DNA of 64,000 nucleotides from Promerops cafer (Eukaryota > Chordata > Aves > Passeriformes > Nectariniidae). Below are positions 13,401-27,000 of the stretch, piece by piece (positions within the stretch are counted from its first letter, which is position 1; each line of letters begins with the position of its first letter). The notes under the pieces are model-generated. The model was not told the origin of the DNA. It was given only the letters and a program-made list of their open reading frames with translations, and did no database searches. The position numbers and the translations under genes were made by a program. The stretch is from contig VZSE01002700.1 in the NCBI GenBank assembly GCA_013398275.1, positions 414,899-478,898 on the forward strand, given 5' to 3'.

Positions 13401-16400
13401 TGAATTTTGTTGGTTTGATGTTGATATGATAGAAACCAACTTTAATTTGTGTGTTTTATCCATTGCTTGAAATCTTGTTAAGTGCATGTAGAAACACCTA
13501 CCTAGGCACTTATTTGGAATCAGTAAGCATTCTAGGAAGAAGAAATATCCAATCAACCTCTGCACCAAAAGGAAAGAACAGAGTCAGAGTCACAGCAGTG
13601 GACTTTATGGAAGGTTCATTACCAAAAATTTTATTCAATGTATTTTTTCACCGTTGACCTACCTTGTAAAGGAAAGACAACTTCTGGTGCTTGGTTGCCA
13701 TCTGGGTTAAACCCAAACTATTAAACAATAGCTTGCACAAGTTTGACCTTTCTGTTGAATAAGCTGGCTGGCTGCAGAGCTAAGGTTCATGGCTTTTCAA
13801 TGATGGATCTGTAGAATGGAAAACAGTAGGTCATCAAAGCTCAGTAGAACCCCAAATATTGTTAAGCAGGGTATAACATCTATTCATCTTTTAGTGAAAA
13901 ATAAAGTAGACTTATATCTTCTTTTAAATTTATTGCTAGTTTTATGTTATATGTAGTCTTTGCAAGGGGCAGATGGGGCATACTTTCAGGTTAATGTTAA
14001 GGAAGTGCAACTCTGCTTACATCAATATTTACTTAAGGTCTGAATTTGGCCTTTTTTATTAATTCATGAAAGAAAATGTATTCTCATATCATCTTAATTT
14101 CTTTTCTCCCAGGAAGTTTTGATATAGAGCAGTTTATTTTCTGTATGAAATGCAGATTAATATTTTCCTTATTTAGTCAGTACTTCCAATTAAGGTCTGA
14201 AAATAATAGCTCTACAGAAATAGAGAGCAAATTAGCAGTTAAGTCTTCAGTATCTCACCGAATTTTTAACAGAAAATACTGAGGGCATTTCTAATCTATT
14301 CGACCTTGTATTAGTGTTCCTGTTAATTTGTTCCTTCTCTTTATTTACGCACACACACAGAAAATGATCTACCACTCATCTCCTTTTTCCAGAAAAAGAC
14401 AACAAGTTCTTTCAGCTTACTGGAACGGAAAGATTTAAGGCAAATACACTTTGAAAAAAAATAGTTTTTCAAGTCCCATCAGTAAAGCAGTATATCAATT
14501 AAACTTTATTACTTCAAGTTTTGTTATTGTCTCAACATTTGCTACATCACCTTTAAATAATATATTTGCAAAATGCATACTAGGATGACTTAATGGAATA
14601 AAAGAAAGCAATGAAAATTATTTTGCTTAGATATTAAATTATTTATTGATAAATACTTTAATATTAAGTGCTTAGTAATAACGCAACTATATGAAAAAGG
14701 AATTATATTTTGTTCTTATAACAATGATGAAAACTAGAACCCCTTTATAAATCTTGATAGCACATAATAATGTGCATACCAAAATTGATAGTGGGGCTTC
14801 ATTACAATAACTTATGTCCCAGGAAGAACTTAATTAATGTATCAGAAATATTTTCTTCTGATCATTTTCTAAGTATTTTTTAAATTTGCTTTTTTAAAAA
14901 TTTTTATTCATTGAAACATAACACTTCAAACAGCAGAATGTAAATCAGGAGGCTGTGAAATGTGACTAAATATTCCTTCTAAGAGATATAACAATGTTAA
15001 GTTGGAATCAAAAAAGTGAGCTTATAGTTTTGTAGAATATGAATAATTATTTCCAGTTAGAACCTTTAAACTTTTTTTCTTTTTACTTCTTGGGATATGG
15101 CTCATTTCATGAGGAAGAAATCAATGCAAACATTAGTTACAGAAGGAGATGATTGTTTAGTTAAAGGTGCTAATGAGAAATTAAAATAAAAAAATTAAAA
15201 TATAAAATTAATTTTGCACCTCTGGCTAACTTCTTTAGGAAGAAAATAGCATACTAAAAATAGTATCTGAAAGGCTTTTTCATCTTAACTGTGAAATAGA
15301 ATCAGTTTGTCAAAACCTAAAGATAGATATTGAAGTTTGACTCCAAGGTATCAGTGAAGGTATTATTTTACTCTGATCTGAGAATTTTAAAGTATTAATT
15401 AGCAAGCTGTGAAGTAGGTGTGATATGTTTAATTAATTGATGAATTGCTTGTTTGATTAAATTATGATTAAACAGATTTATTTTTATTTCATAATCCATA
15501 AATGATAAATTACTCTTAAACTAGTTCTGTAATTAAGTTATACATACACTAAATGAAGAGATTAATGTTTAATTAACTAAGGTCCTAACTATAGCATTTT
15601 AGGCTCTATTCATTAAGGAAAAGCTACAGTAACTATGGTGGCCTAACCCTTACTTTCATTGAACTTCAGTAAAATGAAATAACTGTGTATGAAGAATTAG
15701 GCTCATTAGTGAGAGGACTGCAGGGCTATCTTTTTTTTCTCAAAGAGACTTGTGTGTGTATATTCTTGCTTGTTGTAAATTATACCTGTCTCTGTATTCA
15801 TGAATATTTACTGATTTCCATCACACAAGATTCTGGTGCTAAGCACATTAAATAGCTGTTGGGTCAAATTATGATTTTATTGCTTCCATCTTTTATTGAG
15901 TAAAGGTAAAACAAGGTCAATTTGGAGATTGTGAAATGTCATTTCATACAAGTTCAAAATAAATTAACTGAAGACGTAAAAATATCTTCAAACTTTTTTG
16001 AATCCTCTTTCTCATTAGTCAGAGATAAGGGCATAGACAGAAGTCAGTGCTTCATGCAGATCAACACCTGAAAATGAATTGTAGTTTAAACGAATGAATT
16101 TGGGATGTAGAATCCAAAGCTGTGACTTCTGCATACTCATAAAAAACGGAGAAGATGATCAAATATATCAGAGTTTTGAGGTTTGCTCTCCAACCCCTTT
16201 GAAAGACAAGAAGCATAGGTCTAACCACCCCAAATGCACATATACCCATTCACACAGTTTAGGCAACAACAAGGAGGAACTGGAGTTCTGTGACCAGTCT
16301 GGGAGTTATGATATCATAAGATTCATTAGAAACTCACTTGACTCGAGGAGCACAATGGATGCCTACAAATCCAAAATGTAGTACCATAAATGAGCTACTA

Positions 16401-17954
16401 TGAGAAACGTAATCTCTACACCAGAAAAAAACACTATGGAGTTCCACTGATAACCTCTTTGGATCTGGAAACAAATATTGACCCAATTTGTCTAAAGAAA
16501 GGAATTCAGGAGAACTAAATATTAGACAAGTAACTACCTGGAATAAGTGAAGCTGCAGTACTTCTTGTGTGGAATATACTCAGTGAATTTAAAATTGTTT
16601 TTACTGACTTTGTGTGGTTTTATTCCTCACAAACCTAAGTATATGGTTTTATTCTTAGATTAATAAAGAGAAAAAAAAATATAGTTGCAAAAAAAGGGTA
16701 GGTATTTATCTTAAACTGTTTTAATTAATTGTTCCTGTGTAGTAAGCCCCATAGAAGTTCAACATCTAGCTCTTCAGCACTGCAGCATTTTTGTGCTTCT
16801 AAGGTATTGTCGCAGCTACAGAATACAGAGTTTGAATTTAACACTAACTGTGAGTCTTACAATATGATCATGACTTAGCAAGCCCTTATTTCCATTGTCA
16901 CTGGAAATAACAGCATAGTCACAACCAAGCAAAATCATGTATGCTCTGGGATCTCAGGGCAAGTTTAAAATTATCTCTGTCAATGATCCATATGTGATCA
17001 TAAGTTCAAGGATCCATAAAAAGGCTTCAGCAACTGTATTTTTACACTTGTAAAACTATTCCTTACTAATGAGTCATTTCTATTCTGAACTCAGAGACAT
17101 TTGTTATTAAAACTCTGGCATACGAAATTTACTACCCCGTGGAGAACTATTTTTTTTCCCAGCTGAGCTGAAAAACAAAGATCTGATAACAATATTAAGC
17201 AAACAAAAATTAGTTTTGTCATAAGATTACAATTGCCATCATAACATTTCCAAGCCCAGCAACTAAATATATAAAATTATGTCTTCCTCATCACATTATC
17301 ATAAACTAAATTGACTATGAGCAGCACTAACATCATGAAATTGATTATGGCAGTGTATCTTTTCATTTTGCTTTAGAATTCTGAAAGAAAAAAAATAGAG
17401 AAGTTGAAGCTGTCAGCTATACTTGTGTTAATACTTCAATTTCAGCACTTACATTTCAAATACATAAATATATAATTATATATTTAAACAATTTTACAAC
17501 CTTTGACTGACTCCAAAACAGAAAAAAACCTTTCCTCTTTGGGAAATGAAATGAAGAGAAACCCTTGGAATTACTGGGAGTCCTGAACTCAAAACACATT
17601 TGCAGCAGTTACAAGATGATTCAGAGAGAAAAAAAATGATGACATGAATTGAATTAATACTAAAATAATGTATTATTTACTATTGTACTGCTGTTTTCAT
17701 TATTGTTTATAAATAGAACTCTTAATTCTTTTTCAAGACTACACACCCATATTAGGTTCCTACTTGCAAGTGGCATCTTTGAGAATATAACAAAAAAATA
17801 ACATAGAAATTCAGTACTGAAATTCCTATAGTTCCGTGTGCAGTTTCTGACTGGAGCAACGTAGATTCTTAGGAAAGAACAGGACATGTGTAGTGGTGTT
17901 TTCCCAAATGCTTGCATTCTCCCAGTGTACAATGATTTGTGGCTCAAGGTCTTC
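10401..17954. other. Non-coding AT-rich DNA
   Basis: No gene supported. Several short open frames exist (for example 10487-10768 minus, 11968-12228 minus, 16094-16381 plus, 17660-17947 minus) but none has recognisable homology or a splice context. A dense group of TAAT/ATTA words at 15395-15600 is the only local structure I note. Confidence 0.65.
15395..15600. other. Cluster of TAAT/ATTA homeodomain-type words
   Basis: Within about 200 bp there are repeated TTAATTA, ATTAAAT, GATTAAAC, GTAATTAAG and TTTAATTAACT words. These are the core recognition shape of many homeodomain proteins. The background is AT-rich, which alone raises their frequency, so this is only a candidate regulatory element; conservation was not tested. 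Confidence 0.25.
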
Positions 17955-18240
17955 CTGACTCATATGTGATTTATTTCTTCTTTATAGCCCTCAAAGGATT
18001 TTTCTTCAAAAATCTGTCCAAATCTTCTTTTGAACACACATAAACTTAGTGCATTCAAAATGTCCTCTGGCAAATAGTTCAACAGCTGATTATTTCCTTT
18101 TATTTGTTCTGGATCTGGCACCCTGGACCTTTGACTAGGAAAGAGAGTAAACAACATTCTCCATTATTCTCAGAATATTAAACATCTATTTTTTTTTGCC
18201 TCTGTAGGTTGCAGATGAAAAAGCCCCAGTATAGACTCAC
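17955..18240 (-). mobile_element. Ancient CR1/L3-like LINE remnant
   Basis: The plus strand reads as the reverse complement of an old amniote CR1/L3-type 3' coding region. Landmark phrases in order are a 'CCCTCAAAGGATTTTTC' block, 'TTCTTTTGAACAC', 'ATGTCCTCTGGCAAATAGTTC' split by small changes, 'AGAGTAAACAACATTCTCC', and 'GAAAAGCCCCAGT' variants near 18220. Many substitutions and small indels break every frame. The divergence suggests an insertion much older than the CR1 pieces at 10140 and 55490. The subfamily cannot be fixed by eye. Confidence 0.65.
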
Positions 18241-21200
18241 TGCTATTAGTGCTACTAAGTCCTTCATTGCTTTACCTCCACAGTAAATGCATCAAATAAA
18301 ACCAAAATATTTCCTCTCATTTTCAGCCAGGAACATTGTGACACAAAGGAGGAAAAATCCAGTTTTAGCCTACTTGCATTTCAAATGAATTCTCCTTGCT
18401 GTAGTCCACTGATATGGAAATAGGGAAATGTGTCTATTCACTTTTCCTTTCTCTAGGATGTCCTACCACATGTTATTAAATGAAAAAAAAAAAAAAAAAA
18501 TATTGTCAAGGTTTTCTGGAAGGGAAAATGATAAAAATGCAGCCTTCAAACATGTCTTCAACTATTTTCCTATTCTTAAATTGCATAATATCTATTTACC
18601 TTCATAAAACACTGTTAATCACCTAATTATTGTATTTCCTTATTTTCCTCTTATCTTATGCCATTTTTGACAACTATGCTCATTTTTCTGTTTTTAGTCT
18701 TCAGAGAGATTTAACCTCCATTAGAAAAAAAATCATTAATGCACATTTTTTTCCCTTCCTTTTCTTGTACATTCCTCATAGCTGAATATGAAAATGGAGT
18801 GATATCTTGGGTCAGCAAGTACTTAACAAAACTTACTGAAAAAAAACACCTCCAATGCACATAAGCTTATTTGGTTCACATTCATTATGATTTCTGTATA
18901 GTTTGATTTTTAATGTCCAAATTCTAAGTCTAATTCACAAAAAATATTCCACTGATGATGTTGAAAAAGATGTTTTCCAGGAAAGTAAATAATTTGGGCA
19001 TTTATTTGGAACATGAAGTTGACATGCATTTGCAAAAAGTGAACAGGTAGATGAGATTTTTTTATCACACAAGTACTATGAAGTCAATACAGCTGTAGAA
19101 ATTCATATCTGCTAAATTTTTCTAATGTTTTTCACCATAATTAGATAATCAGGTCTTTGTTACACTGACTTTCATTTTAACATCCTGATTTCTCTATAAA
19201 ATACACATATAGTGTGCTTTTGAATGTGTTCTACTTGTATTCAAAACAAGTTTGGTCCACAAGTAGCGTAAATCTTCTTTTTAAACATGGCGACAAAAAA
19301 TATGCATGCTTTGAAGCCAGGAAAGACATATATAAACCAGATGATGCTGCAACACCATCAATTTGTGAATTATTGTTTTGAAAATATTTTATAACTCTGT
19401 TGTTCTCTTCATCATGTGAAAGGATGATAGAGGATGCACATGCATGAGATGTGACAGTTATTTCATTTAGCAACTGTGTTTCTAAACAGTGTGCTACCAT
19501 TATGTTACTCATGTTTGTAGCTATGTGAAAATGAAAATAATAATAACTGCCTCTATGAATAGTCCAGCACATCCAGAAGTGTTTTTATTGATACTTCCCT
19601 AAGTCCTTATTTTTGCAGCTTTCTATAATTCATGGTAGATGTAGCGAGTGTACTGTTACTTCATCATATGGTGAATAAGTACTATACTGAGTTTTATCTG
19701 AAAATCCTGAGGTGTTTGTTTGAAAACCCAAAATATATTTTTCAGTTTTTTGACTGTGTAAATTAGATAAAAAAATGGGATTTGTGTTATTTGAAATCAT
19801 AAATATTTATCCTTCCAAGCTTATGTTCAGGAGTATGCATGACTTTTTCCACAGTATTCATACCTTGTGAATTCTCTTTTCCCATAAGATGCCAAAATCT
19901 ACTCAACTCCACATTTAAAAATTATTTTTAAAATTTATTAATGAAATATTGAAGTTTCCTAGAGCTTTTTTGTGCTGTGTCGGTAGAATATTTTTCTTGT
20001 TCTTTTACCACTGATGAAGGATTTTATACTGACTTTAATACTAAATGAAAATTATTATGCTATGCTCTATAAATGATTAATAACACCTGTCAAGATATTT
20101 CACTGGAACATAATGGTTGTTTCAAGGTTTACATCTTTAGTTTTATTTTCTACTGTACCTATCTCTTAATAAATCATACTTCAGCTGAGGTTAACATGTA
20201 ACACTCAGTATTTAGTTGAATAAACTGAATATCTGGATGTCTGATGTTTATGAAAGGTGTAATCTGCTAACTTTCTGGTTCTCCCTAAAATTTACTACCT
20301 GAATTAAAGTTTAAGTCGAATTCTTGACCTCCTGTCTTGTCAAAGCAGAAAAACAGATCCTGCAAGAATGAGGTTCTATTACTACAGTGCTTATATGTGT
20401 GTCATTTAAAAAACTGACAAATGAGATATTAAATAAGAAGATGGCCAGGAATCTCAAGAAATAGCAACAATTAAATCCTGCTCTTCTTAAGAATTTACAA
20501 ACTGTAAGAGTGGGAAATAATAGATATTTATTCCTTTAAAGGAAGCAAACAAAATTAAAAACAACAACAGAACAAAACAAACAAAAAAAAAAACCCTAGC
20601 AAACTGAGTAGTTAGGGTTAGTTACCTACACTACAAGTATTCTACCACAAACTTTTAATGAACTTGATATAAATCCTATTGATGTGAAATACATCTCACT
20701 CAGGAAATATTGTTGCATTCCATCTTCCACAGTTCTTTTTTATGAGTTTTTAAATGCTCTCCTGACATTTTTCACTAAATCCAGACACTTAGGTTAAACT
20801 CCCTATATATCTGCTTTATAGAGGAGATAGAAGTTTTCCTGTTTTTTATAACTGTAGCCATGTGGTGTCAAGTCTAATCACCTTTCCTAGTATCTACATT
20901 CTGAATACGATCAGGCAAATACCTATACTGTATCATAGATAATCTTTATTTAAAGAACTCAGCCTACTGCCCTCCCAACATTTGCAGTTCCTAAATTTGC
21001 TGAGGTAGATTTTTATGACTTTCGTTACTAATAAGAGTTCTCATAGATGGCTTCTATCAGTCTTCAGTCTTCATAGATCCTCAGAGCACCTGTAAACCCT
21101 TAGCATCAGAAGTGTTCTTTAGCTGGAAGTGTCACTCTTTTAATTGTCTCATGGGTAAAAATACTCCTTTGCTTGCTGTGAGATTTTTCCCTCACAGTTT

Positions 21201-21322
21201 CATCTGCTGTCTCATTAATTCACCCTTTCCATGCCCATCTCATTGTGCTGTAATACTCATTATAGAGGGTTGAAATCCATTTACATGAAATAATATAGCT
21301 ATTGAAAGTCCTTACTGAACTG
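18241..21322. other. Non-coding AT-rich DNA
   Basis: No gene supported. Contains an 18-bp A run at 18483-18500 and an A/C-rich stretch near 20545-20600. The 113-codon minus-strand frame at 19231-19572 has no recognisable homology. A faint resemblance to old CR1 near 21120-21260 is too weak to annotate. Confidence 0.6.
18483..18500. repeat. A homopolymer, 18 bp
   Basis: Uninterrupted run of A. It could be the tail of a retrocopied RNA, but I see no recognisable retrocopy upstream. Confidence 0.95.
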
Positions 21323-21871
21323 TGTGATGGTTTTGGCTGGGGCAGAGTTAATTTTCATCACAGGGGCTGGTATGGAGCTGTGTTTTGGGGGGTTTTTTTG
21401 CTGAAAACAGTGTGATAGTATAGAGATGTTTTTGTTATTGCTGAGCAGGGCTTACATAGAGCCAAGGCCTTTCCTGCTTCTCATACTGACACTCCAGAGG
21501 GGAGGCTGGAGGTGCTTGGGAAGTGGGGAAAAGACACAGCAGGAACAGATGACCTAAAATGATCAAAGGGATGTTCCAGACTTTATAGAATCATGATCAG
21601 TATACAAAGCTTGGGGGGGGAAGAAGGAAAAAGTGGGAAATGTTTGGAGAGATCGAGGAACATTTGGGGAATGTTTGTCTTCCCAATTGTTACATTCCTG
21701 TCCATGAGAAGAAGGGAATTAATTCCTTGTTTTACCTCGCTTGTGTTGCAGCTTTTTCTGTTCCTATTAAACAAGTTTCTGGCTTTTACCTTTCAAATTC
21801 TGTCTCCAATCCTACTGGTGAGGGAGTGAGTGAGAGTTCGCTTGTTGCTTGGTTGGGGTTAAAACATGACA
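21323..21871 (+). mobile_element. ERVL-type LTR, about 549 bp
   Basis: Begins TGTGATGGTTTTGGCTGG and ends AAAACATGACA, giving TG...CA termini. The order of internal landmarks matches a common avian ERVL LTR: GCTGAAAACAGTGTGATA, TTATTGCTGAGCAGGGCTTA, CAAGGCCTTTCCTGCTTCTCA, GACACAGCAGGAACAG, a decayed TATA box (TATACAAA at 21601-21608), CTTCCCAATTGTTACATT, and an ATTAAA polyadenylation variant at 21766-21771. The 5 bp on each side (AACTG and TTGTT) do not match, so no target-site duplication survives. It is a solo or decayed LTR with no retroviral coding sequence beside it. Open frames at 21593-21829 and 21640-21912 fall inside it and are not genes. Confidence 0.8.
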
Positions 21872-23921
21872 TTGTTAAAAAAAAGTCCTTGTTATTCCTA
21901 ATTTTCACCTAGGTACTTCTTTTCTATGCCTATATATATACACATATATATGAAGAAAAAACCTCCTGTGCTATTTCTTCCCTTTTTTTCTATCCATTTT
22001 TTAAAATTATATGTATGTACTATAGGCAGAGGGAAAATGAGTTGGATGCGTGAACATTTGGTTTGTAAAAATCTCAGGGACAGTTTGAAGGTCTTTTTAA
22101 ACTCCCTGAACTGATTTTAAAGTGAATGGAAGAGCAAGGAAAATGGGGTTATAAGGTCAGACTGATGCTATCATATCTTATTTCCACCTGGAGGAACATA
22201 AAAATCTTCAATTCTGTATTGAAGGACTTGTAAAGCCAAGGAATTAGGGACTTCAGTGGACAAAATATTTTTAAATGAGTAAGAGACATAATAATAAAAC
22301 AGTTAAATCACAGAGTGAAAGATAAGAGAAAATGAAGGTCTGGATAAAGATTACAGGCAGGGATGAATCAAATTGATGAACTTCATGTGCCATTCATACA
22401 ATGAGGGAAATTCCTATTAACAGGGAAAATTATATTTAGAACTTAAGACTGAAAATAGTAAGCTGGGTGCACCTTCACTGCTCAATGAGCCCAGGCTTTG
22501 TCATCCTGTATAAAGTATCCACATCTGCATGGCAACACACACATTGTGCTGAAATACATGCAGTCAAATTTGTTTTTTATTTGCAGTGGCAAAATATCCT
22601 GTCCCATAACCACACACTGGTCTGTGCTAATCTTTTCATTCCTTAGAAATGCACTGTGAAAGGTAAGCTTTCTGATGGACAGCTTATGCAGGATGGCTCT
22701 TAGCCCATGCATTTGCATCCATATGCTATTGCATTTACATTACATTCACTCACTGTGGATGTTGAAGAGTGGAATCTGCTATGAAGCATATTTAAGACAG
22801 AAAAGAATGTGAAAAACAAACAAACAAACAACATCTGATAGAAAATCGCAGGCGAGTTGCAGAATATTTTGTTGCCTTGTAAAGAGGCAGCATGCCCTAA
22901 AGAGATTACAAAAGGAATTCATGAGATCATACATAAACCTGGCCTGAAAGAAAAGAATTCTTATGTAATTTTTTTTGGTTCTGGAGCAGAACTGAAAGCA
23001 TAAAATATTATGGCTGCTTTGTCCTTCCTGCTTCAGATGCCTGAAACTGCATCTAGAATTTTAGATATCAGCTTTGCAGTCCTGTCAGACCTCTTCTTCA
23101 GCACTAGAATCTATAAAAGGTGTTGCCAGTCCAGAATCTATACAGAGATTCTTAGGTTCTTATTATTTCTCAGTTACACAATCATAGTTAAACAGTCTGG
23201 CTGATGTTGACTGTTGTTAGGTCAGTGATTTGCAAAGCAAATATTTCTCCCTGTAACTGTGAGCTTTGAACAGACTTCTTCATTATGCTGCGTTTATCAA
23301 GGGTGTGCAGTCTGCTTGTGTAGTTCATATGAATATGTTAATTCAAAAGAACATTAATTTTAGTAGCTCATTAAGAATGCTTTGATTGATCAAGGAAGAA
23401 GGGTGGCAAGCTCCATCCTCCATTTGCACCTCTAAAGTAATCAGTTTATAAAAATAAAAAAAACTAAAGAAACCATCATTATTTACAGAAGTAATATTCT
23501 CCTCGTTCATTCATAAAATGATGACAGAAAAGAGCTTATCAAATGTGGATCTTGATGAGTGAGTTCAAGATGGGAGCTAAGGAAATAAGGGATGGTTTTG
23601 AATTTTTTTTTTTTTCTGAACTATCATCTTGTACAATGTCAGTACACTATATCATTGTACGTTGTACCTCAATGCTGTTCCACCAGTTTCATTGTACTGT
23701 GAAAAATTTTAGAAGCTATGCTTCCATACTCTGCATTTTGTTTTTCTTTTCTTTTTTCTCTTCATTAATACCTGTAGAGGGAAGTGACATAACTCCTTGA
23801 TTTACAGAGGATGTAGGAGGTGAAAAATGGACTGGAAATAGACAGGATTTTAGCCATTTGTTGTGGGTATATGGAATGAAGGAAAGATTTTTAAGAGAGT
23901 GGCAAGGATTGGATCATTTAC

Positions 23922-24075
23922 AAAAAAAAAAAAAAAAAAAAAGAAAAAAGAAAAAAAGAAGAAGAAAAAGAAGAAAAATACATAAATAAGTACGTCGGTA
24001 AGAAAAAAATTATAAACCAAAAGAAAAGTGAAGAATTGAAAAAGAAAACATAGAAAACAGTAAAGAAAGAAGAGA
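23922..24075. repeat. A-rich/purine-rich low-complexity tract
   Basis: Starts with a 19-base A run at 23922 that continues as AAG/AAAAAG variants to about 23979, then stays A-rich to about 24075. The opposite strand reads as poly-Phe/Ser frames, which explains the open frame 23918-24127. No function is implied. Confidence 0.9.
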
Positions 24076-27000
24076 AATAAACTGTTACTTTATGGAGAGA
24101 AGTAAAAGGGACAAAACCAAGATTCAATGGACATGTGAAGACAAATTCATTATAAATACCTAGCTGATGGAGAAGAAAAACTATTTACCCACATCTTTCC
24201 TGAAAAGTGGAATATCAGTAGAAGAAGAAAAGTTGTTTGCTGTACTGAGCTAACAAGCAACTAGGAAAAAATTGGTGGCCAAATTATCTTGCTTATGCAC
24301 ATAATTCCTTTTTAATTGAATTCCTAATTAATTTAATAAACATTACCTGAGTAACAAAAAGTAGAATCCTATATTTGTACAATAAGGAATAAATAATAAT
24401 TAAATATTACCAAATAAATTGCCATAAATGTTATTTGGTTAAGTGTAATCATATACACATATACAGAGGAGAAAAATAATTAGCTTTTTGCATTTGCTTG
24501 AATGAGTTAAGATGATAAACATGCTTTCACTTTAATTTAAATCTTTGTGAGTACAGTTACTTTATTTACTAATAGGAATGATCTTATCTTCTGGGTCATT
24601 TATCCTTCATGAGCTCATACTTTCAAGGTGAATGGATTTCAGTTAAGGAGAACAAATATATTGCTTTCAGCCACGCTCTATAAATGTTGTCTAGTATCCT
24701 GTCAGTGTTTTAAAAGCCAAGTCATAAATAAAATGGCAAAGGTTGTTTTAACTGATGAGAACAAAATGCTTCCCCTTTATTATACACCTCCAAAATGTAA
24801 AGGCACCTCAGTTCTGTAGAGAATCTATTGAGGTTCTACATCTTTACAAAATAGAAGGAAAGAAATTAAAAGCTATCTTTGAAATAAATTATTCCAAAGA
24901 ATATCTATGGAGGATTTTCTAAGTATGACATGACATCATCCAATAGTACACTATTTAAAATTAATGCATAATTTTAGTCTTGCTTTCCTAACTGTCAAAA
25001 TGAATGAGACTTATGACGGAAATTGATTAACTTCTTCATAGTTCATTCTCCTTACTTCACTAACTAAGAAACCCCCAAATTCATTGCCATCATGGCAATA
25101 GGAAAAGCCCAAAAGCCCCTGGCTCTGTGTAAGTCCTGATCAACAATAACAAAAACATCTCTACGTTTTCAACCCTCTGTTAGGCACAAATCCAGAAGAC
25201 AGCCCCATACCACCCACTGGGAGGAAAATTAACCCAGATGAAACCAGCCCACATAGATATAATAGGATTGTTACCTTTTCTTTTGAGCAGACATCAAGCA
25301 AACTTAAAACACTGTGTTTTGTATTGAGTGGTAACTCACAGCAAATTATAATTTTGTGGTGACTCCTTTATGTTCAGAGGAAGAATGAAACTGGAGGATA
25401 AGACTGGAACAAAAAAGTGTAGTTCATTTTAAACTACATCATCTCTTGTCAAAAGTACCGGTAGAATTCTTTATTGTTACATTTTTGAATCAAAATTCAT
25501 AATAGCTTTTACATGAAAATTAACATACAAACTGTCAGGTATGCGTACACACATACAGACAAAGACATGGTGCTAAGGAAACTATAGCATTTTCCAGGGA
25601 TTTGTTTTTTCTTGGAAAAACACAAAACTGTTCAATCTGAACTTCTGGGTTGAAGTACTAATAATGTCTGTTAGAAAAAGAGCTTCAAGATGGGATTGTT
25701 TGAGCTGAAAGCACTACTTAGCCAAAATAACTAAAAAGAATGAAGGATGACAAAGAACTTAAAGGTTCTTCTTGAAGATATACAATAGATTTTTTTTTTT
25801 TTTTCTGGTGGGGTTCCTCCATAGCAAACATAAAGGTTCAGGAATTTTTGAGGCATATTTATCCTGTTGATGTTAGATGTCTGTTTCCAGCACTGGGGGA
25901 TACAACAAAAAAACCCACCAAACCCCTGTGAAACAACATCAACCAAAACCCACTCAAGCAAAATTTTTGTGGTTTTTTTTTTTTTTTTTGTAGGTCTAAA
26001 TGTATGTAGAAATTAATTCTTCTTTGCACTTAGATGTGTTTAGGCACAATAAGAAACATGCATGATTATTTAATGAATTCCAGTTCACAGCCTGAAGACT
26101 AGCAAATATTTTTATTATTCCAAACTGTGGGTGTTTGAGCAGAAACAGAGAAAGCTCTGAACAACATACAATACTTTAAAGTTTTGTAATTTCTTTTTCA
26201 CTGCCTACAAGTGTTACTACTATGATTTAAATCTGTGTTAGGACATGGTGGAAAATAGCATGAAAAAAAAACTGTAACTCTGTGAGTTTGGAGTATATAA
26301 AGTAGATAAACAACCCATGTGATTAATAGGTAATTATTCAGTGGAAAATAGAGAAGGCAGGTATTGACTCTCAGACAAAATTTGTCACAGTGTATTTGAT
26401 GGCATGCTAAATTAAAGTATCTCTATTTTTCTTATATAAATTTATTATATTTTCTTGCAGTAAGAGGACAATTGTGTACTCTTGAATAATTAGCAAGATA
26501 TTTTACTAGACCTATATGAAATTATTAGGTAAAATAATAATTGTTATTATCTAGTAAATACTAAAATACTTCCATTACACTTAATTAAGCATAGAAGATA
26601 AATTTAAAAGAATAGAAAAAAAAACAGGGAACTTAAATGTAGACAATTTTTTTTTTTTTTAATTTTATACTTGTTTGCAGATAAAAAATATTACTGAAAC
26701 ATTTTAGAAGATAGGGAATTAATTAAAGTTTCCTCTATTTTCCACCTGTAGTTTTGAATATATCCATTTAGCATAGGTAGCCTTTCATTTTTATTTCCTG
26801 TAATGTCTTTGAAATCTATGTGAGACCTTGAGGACAATATCTTCCTGCTTCAGAATTTCTATAGGAATGATAACTTTGATTTCTTCTTCTTCTATCATGC
26901 TACTGTAGTAACACTGCTGTTACTAGTGATTTCTGTAGTCCCTTGTGTCCTAAAAGCAATGCTAGTAAGTGTGGAATGATTAGTATGGTGCTCTGGAGTT

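Noticed and set aside
20935..21260. Faint resemblance to an old CR1/L3 reverse complement
   Set aside because: Only a few short words near 21140-21210 fit, with long unmatched gaps between them. Not enough without a profile search.
22482..22718. 78-codon minus-strand frame with several Cys residues
   Set aside because: Cysteines do not form a known zinc-binding spacing and the frame has no homology I recognise.
23918..24127. Phe-rich minus-strand frame resembling a membrane protein
   Set aside because: Produced by the A-rich tract; hydrophobicity is a by-product of poly-T codons.
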